A stretch of DNA of 64,000 nt from Mesorhizobium sp. AR02 (GTDB lineage: Bacteria; Pseudomonadota; Alphaproteobacteria; Rhizobiales; Rhizobiaceae): assembly GCF_024746835.1 (NCBI RefSeq), contig NZ_CP080530.1, forward strand, positions 924,423 to 988,422, read 5' to 3'. A model generated the notes under the pieces. That model saw nothing but the letters and a program-made list of their open reading frames with translations, had not been told where the DNA came from and did no database searches. Shown here piece after piece: positions 26,494 to 34,855 of this stretch (position 1 is the first letter of the stretch; every line of letters starts with the position of its first letter). The position numbers and the translations under genes were made by a program.

Positions 26494-27722
26494 ATGCATC
26501 GGACACAGACCTCAAACGGGCCAGTCACGCATTCCATTTGCCGGCGGGATGCGAGGAGCAAATCCTCGCTCTCCGGCACTACATGCACGCAAACCCGGAG
26601 CTATCAAATGAGGAGCACAACACTCGGGCAAAAATAGCGGAGTTTTTGGGCGGTGCGGGGCTGCAAACACCCCAGGTCTTTCACCACACAGGCTTGTTCG
26701 TTGACATTGTCGGCGAGGGAAATGGAATTCCCATAAATGTCGTGGTTCGTGGCGACATCGACGCGCTGCCCATCCAAGAGGCCCGACCGGATATCCCATA
26801 TAGATCCCGTGTCCCTGGAAAGATGCATGCTTGCGGCCACGATGCGCATGCATCGGCAGCATTGGGCGTTGTATTGGCGGCGCTCGCCTATCGTCAGCAC
26901 TACGCGGGAAAGGTGCGCGTTGTGTTTCAACCGGCTGAGGAAGCAGAACCCCTCGGCGGCCGATCTGTCGCTGAACAAGGTCTGCTCGACGGTTTTGACT
27001 GCGCAATTGGGATGCATGTGAACCCCGAAATACCCTCCGGGACGTTTTCCGTCCTGACGGGCCCGGTAACAAAGTCTTCCGACGAATTCCAGATCATCTT
27101 CAAAGGCAAGAAGAGCCACGCGGCGTGGCCAGAGCTGGGTGTTGATGCGATCGCGATCGCGTCCACATTCGTCATTGAGATGCAGAAACTCATATCGCGT
27201 GAGAGCCACAGCGACGAAGCTCCTGTCATTTCAATAGGCCGTTTCCATGGTGGTGAAGCAACCAACATCATCTGCGATCGCGTCGTTCTCGACGGTACGC
27301 TGCGCACACGTTCGCCAGACGCCCGTCAGAGGCTTCGACGCCGTTTGGAGGAACTGGCTCGTCAGATTGCCGCGATGCATCGCGGCGAGGCAGAGTTCAA
27401 GCTGGTTCCGGGAGAACCTGCCGTCGTAAACGATCCAGGTATCAGTCAAACGGCCCGGGAAGCCATTGGCGAAATCTATGGAAGTGAGTCACTCGTTCCG
27501 GCGAGACCTCTCGCAGGGGCAGACGACTTCGGATTCTATGCCGAAAAACTCCCATCGGTGTATTTCTGGTTTGGCTGTTACAATGAAGCGCTCGGAAACA
27601 TAACCCATGTTCACACGGCAGAATTCGGTGTCTCCGATGATGACGTGTTGCGCGCGGCGCGCGCTGCTTGGGCAATCGTCAGAAATCTTCAAGTTTCAGC
27701 AAACGCGGGCATATCGTCATGA
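26490..27722 (+). CDS. M20-family deacylase, likely N-acetyl-diaminobutyrate deacetylase (DoeB2-type)
   Basis: A 410-residue M20 amidohydrolase of the hippurate hydrolase/aminoacylase type. Metal-binding and catalytic motifs are RGDIDALPI, KMHACGHDAHASA, and FQPAEEAEPLGGRSVAEQG; the dimerisation insert follows near KKSHAAWPELGVDAI. It is coupled by ATGA overlaps to eutD before it and eutA after it. The usual partner of EutD is EutE/DoeB, an M14-like zinc deacetylase, which is missing here. An M20 enzyme in the same slot most likely removes the acetyl group from N-acetyl-diaminobutyrate. Enzyme class is certain, substrate inferred. Confidence 0.85.
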   Translation: MNASDTDLKRASHAFHLPAGCEEQILALRHYMHANPELSNEEHNTRAKIAEFLGGAGLQTPQVFHHTGLFVDIVGEGNGIPINVVVRGDIDALPIQEARPDIPYRSRVPGKMHACGHDAHASAALGVVLAALAYRQHYAGKVRVVFQPAEEAEPLGGRSVAEQGLLDGFDCAIGMHVNPEIPSGTFSVLTGPVTKSSDEFQIIFKGKKSHAAWPELGVDAIAIASTFVIEMQKLISRESHSDEAPVISIGRFHGGEATNIICDRVVLDGTLRTRSPDARQRLRRRLEELARQIAAMHRGEAEFKLVPGEPAVVNDPGISQTAREAIGEIYGSESLVPARPLAGADDFGFYAEKLPSVYFWFGCYNEALGNITHVHTAEFGVSDDDVLRAARAAWAIVRNLQVSANAGISS

Positions 27723-28477
27723 TCACGTCGCCAATCAAACACCTTGAAGCAGCTATGGACGCAGGGATGGCGAACCAGGTTGTAATCGGCTTGATTGCTC
27801 TTTCGACAGATGTCGTGACTGAGTACGAGCTGCGGAGAATGCTTCCGAAGGACGGCGTTAGTATTTCAGCAACCCGAATTGAGACGAAAAACCCGATTAC
27901 GATCGAAAATCTGCGTGGCCATGCGCATGAAATTGCCAAAGCCGCCGAGCTGTTCGTGCCCCGGGAGTCCGTGGATGTCTTTGCCTACGGCTGCACGTCT
28001 GGATCTGCGCTGATTTTGCAAACGACCCTTGAAGCAGAACTGCACCGAACTGCACCAGGCGCGAAGTTAACATCGCCTATGACAGGAGCCTACAAGGCTT
28101 TTCGTCAGCTCGGGATTCGGCGGGTCGATCTTTTGACACCCTATCCAGACGACGTTACGGCGGCGATGACCGAGTGCTTGAAGGACGAAGGTGTTTCAGT
28201 CGTGTCTTGTGGTTCATTCCACATCGAAAACGACTATGAAATCATCAATATCAAGCCGGCGAGCATCATAGCAGCGGCCGAGGCACTAAATTCGGCTGAG
28301 TCCGAAGCTTTGTTCATACCATGCACTGGTTTGAGGACTTCGACAATCATCCAGGCCCTCGAAGCGCGAATTGGCAAGCCTGTGATCACCGCTCACCAAG
28401 CAATGCTCTGGGATGCACTTAGACTTTCCGGCTATACACAGCCACTGTCGGGATTCGGAAAGCTACTCACTGTCTGA
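27719..28477 (+). CDS. eutA: EutA, arylmalonate decarboxylase / Asp-Glu racemase superfamily
   Basis: A 252-residue protein starting MITSPIKHLEAAMDAGMANQ. It has the two-cysteine active site of maleate isomerase/racemase relatives: FAYGCTSGSALI near residue 90 and ALFIPCTGLRTST near residue 200. EutA is a standard member of rhizobial ehu-eut operons, proposed to act on hydroxyectoine-derived intermediates together with EutB and EutC. Those two partners are missing here, so its present role is unclear. ATGA overlap with the M20 gene. Confidence 0.82.
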   Translation: MITSPIKHLEAAMDAGMANQVVIGLIALSTDVVTEYELRRMLPKDGVSISATRIETKNPITIENLRGHAHEIAKAAELFVPRESVDVFAYGCTSGSALILQTTLEAELHRTAPGAKLTSPMTGAYKAFRQLGIRRVDLLTPYPDDVTAAMTECLKDEGVSVVSCGSFHIENDYEIINIKPASIIAAAEALNSAESEALFIPCTGLRTSTIIQALEARIGKPVITAHQAMLWDALRLSGYTQPLSGFGKLLTV

Positions 28478-28527
28478 CGCGACCCATCTTCGCACCGACC
28501 AATTATCCGAATTCAGGAGGACCAGGA

Positions 28528-29556
28528 ATGAAAGTTCTATGCTTATGGTATGCCACGGACACTGAGATCAACCTAATCAAAGGAGTGCTGCCGCCCGGAA
28601 CCGAAGTGGTGGCACCGAGAGGCGAATATCTCTCGCGTTTCGACTGCGACTACTCAGACGTGACGAATCTGGCGCCCGACGCCGATGCGATCATTGCTTT
28701 TAGCGTCCCGGAGGGACTTCTTCAGATCGCGGAAAAGCTCAAGGTGTTCTCCTGGCTGCATTCCGGCGTGGACGACCTTGGACTGATGGGCGCGCTAGAT
28801 CTTTTCAAACAGCGTGGCGTCAAGCTCGCAAACATTCGCGGCGCGAATGCGGTCGCGGTCGCGGAGCAAGCAATGATGTTCGTGCTAGCTCTTGCAAAAA
28901 AGACTCTCCTTAAGCACCGGGCGACAGAAGAAGGCAGGCTGCTATTCCCTCTCTATGATGACGAATACAGGTCGGGGATGCTACACGGTCGCACAATCGG
29001 CGTGATTGGAGTTGGAAATATCGGCGGGCGTATCGCCAAACACGCCAAGGGGTTCGACATGCAAGCCCTCGGCGTCCGTCGCACCAATGGCGGCCCCCCG
29101 GTCGAGTTTTTCGATGCAGTGCACGGGGTCGACGAGTTGCACGATGTTCTGCCGAAGTGCGACTACGTCGTCCTAGCGACGCCTGATACAAAAGAGACGC
29201 ATCAGTTTTTCGGCGCCGCGGAGCTCGCCGCCATGAAACCATCGGCGTTTCTCATTAATATCTCGCGTGGCATGTTGATCCAGGAGAAGCCGCTATACGA
29301 AGCGCTCACTTCAGGCACCCTTCATGGTTTCGCAACCGACGTATGGTGGCAGTACAATTACGGCCAAACATTTCCGATTGGCTGGGGATCGCGCCTTGGA
29401 ATCCACAAGTTGCCCAATGTGGTCACGTCGAACGACCAAGCCGCAAATGCCGATGACGTGCTCGAGAGGAATATCCGCTGGGGCTCGCAGAACCTGGCTG
29501 AATTTGTATCGGGTACACCGATGAAGCGAGAAGTGAGGCTCGATCTGGGATACTAA
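28528..29556 (+). CDS. 2-hydroxyacid dehydrogenase-like protein, atypical active site
   Basis: A 342-residue D-2-hydroxyacid dehydrogenase family protein with start ATG at 28528 behind AGGAGGACCAGGA. The NAD loop is TIGVIGVGNIGGRIAKHA. The catalytic Arg is kept (NISRGMLIQEK), but the family histidine, normally in a P-H-I-A-like motif, is replaced: the corresponding stretch reads NVVTSNDQAANADD. The segment WWQYNYGQTFPIGWGSRLGI is also an unusual insertion. It may bind NAD without being a classical dehydrogenase, or use another base. Probably the last gene of the ehu-eut operon, 50 bases after eutA. Confidence 0.8.
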   Translation: MKVLCLWYATDTEINLIKGVLPPGTEVVAPRGEYLSRFDCDYSDVTNLAPDADAIIAFSVPEGLLQIAEKLKVFSWLHSGVDDLGLMGALDLFKQRGVKLANIRGANAVAVAEQAMMFVLALAKKTLLKHRATEEGRLLFPLYDDEYRSGMLHGRTIGVIGVGNIGGRIAKHAKGFDMQALGVRRTNGGPPVEFFDAVHGVDELHDVLPKCDYVVLATPDTKETHQFFGAAELAAMKPSAFLINISRGMLIQEKPLYEALTSGTLHGFATDVWWQYNYGQTFPIGWGSRLGIHKLPNVVTSNDQAANADDVLERNIRWGSQNLAEFVSGTPMKREVRLDLGY

Positions 29557-29564
29557 GCCCGCAT

Positions 29565-29591
29565 GGATGTTCTTGCAAAGCAAGGACATCC
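29565..29591 (+). terminator. possible terminator hairpin after the ehu-eut operon
   Basis: A 12-base stem with one mismatch (GGATGTTCTTGC and GCAAGGACATCC, three-base loop) starts nine bases after the stop codon of the last gene. No U-tract follows, so intrinsic termination is uncertain. Confidence 0.4.
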
Positions 29592-30000
29592 AATCACCAC
29601 CCATGACTGTGAATTGGCTTTTTAATTGCGTGTGGTTGTCAATCCGAGTCTCGCTCTGTCATCGCCGGGGTCATGGTCCTTTCCTAGGTCGAATGCCTCA
29701 TGGTGATGTTCGGGCGGGCGCCTCAACGTGTGCAACGAAGTTCGAAGTCGACGTCAGCCGATTCAACGAGGTCACCGCAACCACCGTCCCGGCGGGGACA
29801 TCACGAGTTCCGGAAACGGACCCGCGATTGGGATCGAGCGCGGGTCTGTCATGCCATCCCCTTCGCTCATGACGGCGGAGCGGCGCGCATTGGTTAAATA
29901 CGAGAGTGACGCGGTCGCCGATCTCGCAGGCTCTGCGATCAGGTGTTCGGTTCGCTTAAATGATTGTATAAAATGCGTCATCGTCTTTAAACGGGCGCTA
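29592..30000. other. intergenic DNA before the LysR gene
   Basis: Short frames with no recognisable domain. The region should contain the LysR promoter, which I could not place. Confidence 0.35.
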
Positions 30001-30933
30001 ATGCAGACTCGGTTCCGTTTCATGAAACACTATCCGTCCATTCAAGCGCTTCGCGTTCTCACCAGTTTCGCTCGGACAGGATCAGTTGAAGAGACCGCGG
30101 ATGAGCTTTTTCTCACCCGAAGCGCGGTAACCTACCAACTCCGCTTGCTCGAGCGCAGCTTGAGTTTTTCACTTTTGCACCGGGCGGGTACCCGCATCGG
30201 GCTCTCGCCTGAGGGCTTAGCCTACGCTCATGATGTGCGGTTGGCGCTCAACACGATCTCCGGTTCAGCACAGCGGTACGCGAATAGGAGTGTAAGCGGT
30301 ACTCTCGTAATTTGTAGCACACCGGGCTTCGCGGGCGGTTGGCTTTGCAGCCGCATTGCCAAATTCAATGGAGCCTTCCCTGATGTGAAGATCGTCCTTC
30401 AAACCCAGACCCTTCTGGAAAATGTCGCGAATGAGGACATTGATGTGTTTATCACCTTCGGGAATGGTCATTGGCCAGAGATGAGTGTCTCTTACCTCGT
30501 CGGCATCCGTATATCTCCGGTATGCAGTCCGGTTTTCCTGCATCAACATGGGATGTTTAAGGACCCTAAAGATCTGAGCAACGTGCCTTTGCTTAACATC
30601 CTTGGCGACGAGACAGACTGGGAGATCTGGCTCACCGCGGCCGGTGTCGACCCTTTTCTGGCGCGTAGCGGCATCACCTTCCATGACGGAAACCTTTGTT
30701 ACAACGCTGCGGTCTACTCGCAAGGCGTGGCGCTGGGCGACGATTTCACCTGTCGAGCCGCTTTGGCAAGCGGCATGCTTGTCATGCCGTTTGATCTCTC
30801 GCTTAGAGGGAGACGCTCCTATTACCTTGTTTCGTCGCCGGCCAAGGCTGAAATGCCAACGGTGGCGGCCTTTAGCTCATGGATTAAGACCGAAATCATG
30901 GCCAACCATACCGAGGATGACGGCGAGGCCTGA
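30001..30933 (+). CDS. LysR-family transcriptional regulator (GcvA-like)
   Basis: A LysR regulator of 310 residues from ATG 30001, or 303 from ATG 30022 (MKHYPSIQALRVLTSFARTG). The helix-turn-helix is VEETADELFLTRSAVTYQLR, which resembles GcvA. The effector domain (about 95-295) has the usual binding-fold pattern, with SCYNAAV-like LCYNAAVYSQGVALGDD near the end. It precedes an amidase, an M24 protein and a class II aldolase on the same strand and probably regulates them. Inducer unknown. Confidence 0.82.
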   Translation: MQTRFRFMKHYPSIQALRVLTSFARTGSVEETADELFLTRSAVTYQLRLLERSLSFSLLHRAGTRIGLSPEGLAYAHDVRLALNTISGSAQRYANRSVSGTLVICSTPGFAGGWLCSRIAKFNGAFPDVKIVLQTQTLLENVANEDIDVFITFGNGHWPEMSVSYLVGIRISPVCSPVFLHQHGMFKDPKDLSNVPLLNILGDETDWEIWLTAAGVDPFLARSGITFHDGNLCYNAAVYSQGVALGDDFTCRAALASGMLVMPFDLSLRGRRSYYLVSSPAKAEMPTVAAFSSWIKTEIMANHTEDDGEA

Positions 30934-31093
30934 ATACGATATCGGCAAAAATATTTCGTCGATATCGCGAAAACTATAGATTTGACGAATGATCCCTGAC
31001 CTTCCTAGGATCAAAAAAAGCGGGGAAGCTCATTCGGTAGATAGTGGTCATTGACGCAGCCAGCCTCCGCTGACCCAACATAAGATCGAAAAA

Positions 31094-32515
31094 ATGAATA
31101 GCATAAGCAAAGTTTCAGGGACCGTAGGGGCCCTGACGGCTCTCGATTGCATTGAACTCTACCGGGCCGGCACGATCTCACCGGTCGAGGTTGTTCGGGA
31201 CTGTCTTGAGCGCATCGACGCAATCAACGCCGAACTCAACGCTTTCTGTTACATTGATGCGGAGGCGGCTTTGATTGCGGCCCGTCAATCCGAGGCAAGG
31301 TGGAACAAGCGGCAACCGATCGGTGTGCTCGACGGAGTGCCTGTTACAATCAAAGACCTCACATTGACGCGCGGAATGCCGACGCGGCGTGGCTCCGCAG
31401 CAACTAGTGCTGCCGGGCCATGGAATGAAGATGCACCGCTCACCGCCCGCATGCGAGAAGCCGGGTCCATCATTCTCGGAAAAACTACGACACCGGAATA
31501 CGGCTGGAAGGGAGCAACCGATAGCCCCCTGACCGGCATCACCCGCAACCCCTGGAATCCGAAGCTGACACCAGGCGGCTCGTCTGGGGGCGCGGCGGTA
31601 GCCGCAGCGCTAAACCTCGGATTTCTTCACCAAGGTAGCGATGGCGGCGGTTCGATCCGTATTCCCGCAAGCTTTACCGGTACATTCGGCTTCAAGCCAA
31701 CTTTCGGATACGTGCCCCAGTGGCCGCTTAGTGCCATGGGAGCGCTGTCTCACATTGGACCAATGACACGTACGGTCGATGACGCGGTGCTGATGATGGA
31801 TGTTATCACCCGTCCCGACGCACGGGACGGCTACGGCGGCATGACTTATAAGGCCGACGTGTCAGGCGAAACCGAGTCCCTGGACGGGATCCGGGTCGGA
31901 TACAGTCGTACTCTTGGCTACGCCGATGTGGCGCCTGACATTCTGCGCGTCACCGACGCAGCTGTTGAACAGCTTCGTGGCCTGGGCGCAGAGGTTGTTG
32001 AGGTAGACCCTGGCTTTGCCAATCCTGTAAAGGTATTCGCAACGTTCTGGTTCGCCGGAGCAGCGCGTCTGATTGCTCGCATGAGCGAGGCACAGAAAGA
32101 GCTGCTGGATCCCGGTTTTCTTGAGTGTGCGATCCGGGGTGAGGAAATCTCTCTCGCAGAATTCAAGGATGCCGAACAGGCTCGATTCGATTTGTCGGCA
32201 AAAATGGCCGATTTCCATGCAAGCTTTGATCTGCTGGTCACTTCGACCGTAGCCGTTGCACCTTTCCCCGTTGGAAAGGATAAGCCCGATGGGTTCAGCG
32301 GCTGGGTCGATTGGACGCCCTTTACTTTCCCTTTCAACCTGACGCAGCAGCCTGCAGCATCCCTTCCATCGGGGTTGGACGACGCCGGGCTCCCCGTGGG
32401 CCTCCAGCTCGTCGGACCGCGCTACCACGACGCCAAGGTACTCGGCGCCGCCCGAGTGATTGAAAGGCGTTTGGGACGCCTGACGCCGCCAGTTCTGCAA
32501 ATGGACAGCCGATAG
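31094..32515 (+). CDS. amidase (amidase signature family)
   Basis: A 473-residue Ser-Ser-Lys amidase. The catalytic lysine is in DGVPVTIKDLTLTRG, the cis-serine in TPGGSSGGAAVAAALN, and the nucleophile serine in GSDGGGSIRIPASFTG. Family length is normal. It hydrolyses amides, but the substrate cannot be read from sequence. It is the first structural gene after the LysR regulator, followed 80 bases later by an M24 protein. An N-acyl or amide intermediate of the compounds taken up by the nearby transporters is a plausible substrate. Confidence 0.88.
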   Translation: MNSISKVSGTVGALTALDCIELYRAGTISPVEVVRDCLERIDAINAELNAFCYIDAEAALIAARQSEARWNKRQPIGVLDGVPVTIKDLTLTRGMPTRRGSAATSAAGPWNEDAPLTARMREAGSIILGKTTTPEYGWKGATDSPLTGITRNPWNPKLTPGGSSGGAAVAAALNLGFLHQGSDGGGSIRIPASFTGTFGFKPTFGYVPQWPLSAMGALSHIGPMTRTVDDAVLMMDVITRPDARDGYGGMTYKADVSGETESLDGIRVGYSRTLGYADVAPDILRVTDAAVEQLRGLGAEVVEVDPGFANPVKVFATFWFAGAARLIARMSEAQKELLDPGFLECAIRGEEISLAEFKDAEQARFDLSAKMADFHASFDLLVTSTVAVAPFPVGKDKPDGFSGWVDWTPFTFPFNLTQQPAASLPSGLDDAGLPVGLQLVGPRYHDAKVLGAARVIERRLGRLTPPVLQMDSR

Positions 32516-32595
32516 ACCGCCCGCAAGTTTCTACGCGCCAAAGCGTCATCTCACCATTCTCGAGAGACGCTCACACCAACCAGGATTGAGGACCG

Positions 32596-33783
32596 ATGTC
32601 CGCGCAAACGAATGACATGAAACAACATCCCAATGGCAAGGTACTAACGTTTGCACTGCCGGAATTTGAAGACCGGGTCAGCCGTCTTAATGCCATGCTG
32701 CAGAAAGAGAAGATCGATATCTATCTCGGTCATGCGCCCGAAAGCCTCAATTATTTCACCGGCTTCGATCCTCTCGGAATCTATTTGTATGAGTGCGTGT
32801 TTTTCCAGACAGGAGCGAAGGAACCTTCGCTCCTCACTCATAAAGCTGAGAAAGAGCTCACCGTTTTCCAGTGCTGGATCTCGGAAATCATCATCTGGAC
32901 GCACGGCCACAATCCCGTTCAGATGACAATCGACAAATTGCGCGCCCTCGGTGCAACAGCTGGCAAGAGGGTGGGCCTCGAGATGGCCAATTGGTATCTT
33001 CGCGCCGATCTCTACAAAGCCCTGACAGTGGCATTTCCAGAAGTTGAATTTGTCGACGTGACGCAGAAGATCATGCGGCTGCGCACCATTAAATCGCCGA
33101 CCGAAATTGAATATATGCGGAAAGCGGCCGGGTTCTCCGACCTCGCTCTGGAGGCGATGGCCGAGATCCTCCGCCCAGGCATTAGCGAGCTGGATGTGCT
33201 GGCGGCGGTACAGTCGAAATTGGCGCTTGCGGGCTCCGAATATCCCACGCTGCCTTTCATTATCGCTTCCGGGTGGCGTTCAGGCACATTCCACGCCGTC
33301 CCATCGTCGAAAATCATCGAGGCGGGTGATCCGATCCTTTTTGAGTTCACGGGATCCTGGAAACGCTACAATTCCAACCTCTGCCGCACCGTGGTGGCGG
33401 GCAAGGCATCCGACCGGCTGCTCGACCTCTGGAAAATCAACTACGAATCGTTCTGGCGGCCTTTCGAGCTGATCCGGCCCGGCGCATCGGCTTCGGACAT
33501 CGACCGCCTCAGCCGGGATATCAGGGGCGATTATGCCGACTTCATCGTGGCTCGCGCGGGCTTTGGGATGGGCCTGTCTTACCCTCCGACCTTTGCGCAA
33601 TTTCCGGACATTCTGGTGGGTGACGAAACGGTCCTCGAGCCTGGGATGATCTTCTCCCTCGAGCCGTCGATATCGCAGTTCGAAGGCGTTACAATTTCAT
33701 ACGGATACAACATCCTCGTGACGGAAAATGGCGCGGAGATTCTGCAGAACACTCCCAAGGAACTTTTCGAGATTGCAGCTTAG
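32596..33783 (+). CDS. M24-family peptidase/creatinase-like hydrolase (third paralogue)
   Basis: A 395-residue protein starting MSAQTNDMKQHPNGKVLTFA, with GGATTGAGGA before the ATG. It has the two-domain creatinase/prolidase layout: N-terminal PESLNYFTGFDPLGIYLYEC, then a pita-bread domain with EIEYMRKAAGFSDLALEAMA, FIIASGWRSGTFHAVPSSKI, LFEFTGSWKRYNSNLCRTVV and LEPGMIFSLEPSIS. The usual five metal ligands are not all obvious, as in EutD-like and creatinase-like members. It is more distant from the two EutD copies than they are from each other. Probably opens a cyclic or N-substituted amide in the pathway of its neighbours. Confidence 0.8.
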   Translation: MSAQTNDMKQHPNGKVLTFALPEFEDRVSRLNAMLQKEKIDIYLGHAPESLNYFTGFDPLGIYLYECVFFQTGAKEPSLLTHKAEKELTVFQCWISEIIIWTHGHNPVQMTIDKLRALGATAGKRVGLEMANWYLRADLYKALTVAFPEVEFVDVTQKIMRLRTIKSPTEIEYMRKAAGFSDLALEAMAEILRPGISELDVLAAVQSKLALAGSEYPTLPFIIASGWRSGTFHAVPSSKIIEAGDPILFEFTGSWKRYNSNLCRTVVAGKASDRLLDLWKINYESFWRPFELIRPGASASDIDRLSRDIRGDYADFIVARAGFGMGLSYPPTFAQFPDILVGDETVLEPGMIFSLEPSISQFEGVTISYGYNILVTENGAEILQNTPKELFEIAA

Positions 33784-33822
33784 CACCGCACCATGGCCAT
33801 TGTTACCACTTGAGAGGATCCG

Positions 33823-34590
33823 ATGAACGCACATGAGACTGTAGATTCCCACAATTCGCAATCGAATGCTCAGACCGAAGCCCGGCGTGATCTTGCGGCC
33901 GCGCATCGCCTGGCCGTGAAGGACAACTTCATTGAGGGCATCGACAATCATTTCACGCTGACCGTGCCAGGAGCACCGGACCGCTTTTATCTGAACGCGT
34001 TCGGATATCACTGGTCCGAAGTTAACGCGTCCAACTTGATCGAGGTGTCCCTTGACGGCGCTGTTGTCGCCGGCGAGGGCATCGCGAACCTCACTGCGGT
34101 CTGCATACACGCCCCGATCCATCGGCGCGGCGTCAAGTGCGTCCTGCATACACACATGACCTACACGACGGCCCTGAGCCAGTTGGAAGACATGCGCATT
34201 GAGCCCTCAAGCCAGAACGGCGTGGTTCTGCAGGACATGATTGCTTACGACCGCGACTACAACGGCTTTGCCGAAACGCAGGACGAAGGCGAGCGCATGG
34301 CGGACGTCCTGGGCGACAAGAAGATCCTCATGCTTGCCAATCATGGGGCCGTTGCGACCGGAGACAGCGTCGCAAAGGCTTACCACCGCCTTTACTTCTT
34401 AGAGAGAGCCGCTATGACGCAGATGATAGCGATGGCGGCCGGCAAGCAGCGCATGATTTCGGAAGCAGTCCAAGATCGCATCCGAAGCTCACTCGGCGCT
34501 CCCGGCACGGACTACGGCGCCGAGATCCGCATGTATTTCGATGCCATGAAACGCGTTTTGAGAGCAGATGGCTCGAATTTTGCAGAATAA
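33823..34590 (+). CDS. class II aldolase/adducin family protein
   Basis: A 255-residue zinc-dependent aldolase/adducin-head protein. The metal site is visible in KCVLHTHMTYTTALSQLEDM (His-x-His) and the later LMLANHGAVATGDSVAKAYH. ATG at 33823 has GAGAGGATCC upstream. Members cleave or epimerise phosphorylated or free sugars and hydroxy acids; the N-terminal text DNFIEGIDNHFTLTVPGAPD is shared with the non-sugar, 3-hydroxyacid branch as far as I can tell. Last intact gene of the LysR-amidase-M24 group. Confidence 0.82.
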   Translation: MNAHETVDSHNSQSNAQTEARRDLAAAHRLAVKDNFIEGIDNHFTLTVPGAPDRFYLNAFGYHWSEVNASNLIEVSLDGAVVAGEGIANLTAVCIHAPIHRRGVKCVLHTHMTYTTALSQLEDMRIEPSSQNGVVLQDMIAYDRDYNGFAETQDEGERMADVLGDKKILMLANHGAVATGDSVAKAYHRLYFLERAAMTQMIAMAAGKQRMISEAVQDRIRSSLGAPGTDYGAEIRMYFDAMKRVLRADGSNFAE

Positions 34591-34647
34591 CTTAAGCTAA
34601 TTGCCGAAAATGCGTGGAAAGCTCCAAACCAAAAAAGGGGGATACGC

Positions 34648-34842
34648 ATGAAAATGGGATAAGATATACATCTTTAGCACTTACCGCTCTCATGGCTTTT
34701 ACAGGCGTTGCGAACCCCAACTGTCTTCACGATATCAAACAGGCTGGTGTGATCAAGGCAGGTAGCGCTACCCTCGGCACCAAGCCGTTCCTTTTAAGAA
34801 ATGAGGATGGTTCACTCGCAGGCTTCGAGTGGGAGTCCCAGA
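34648..34842 (+). pseudogene. truncated and frameshifted amino acid ABC binding protein
   Basis: A good ribosome binding site (GGGGG) and ATG at 34648 start a frame that stops after four codons. In the next frame a signal peptide (TSLALTALMAFTGVANP) leads into IKQAGVIKAGSATLGTKPFL and then GSLAGFEWE, the N-terminus of a family 3 binding protein. It breaks off at about 34842, where sequence shared with the ATP-grasp 3' end begins. It was probably the fourth transporter gene after the aldolase. Confidence 0.65.
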
Positions 34843-34855
34843 TGGTCCCTATTCG

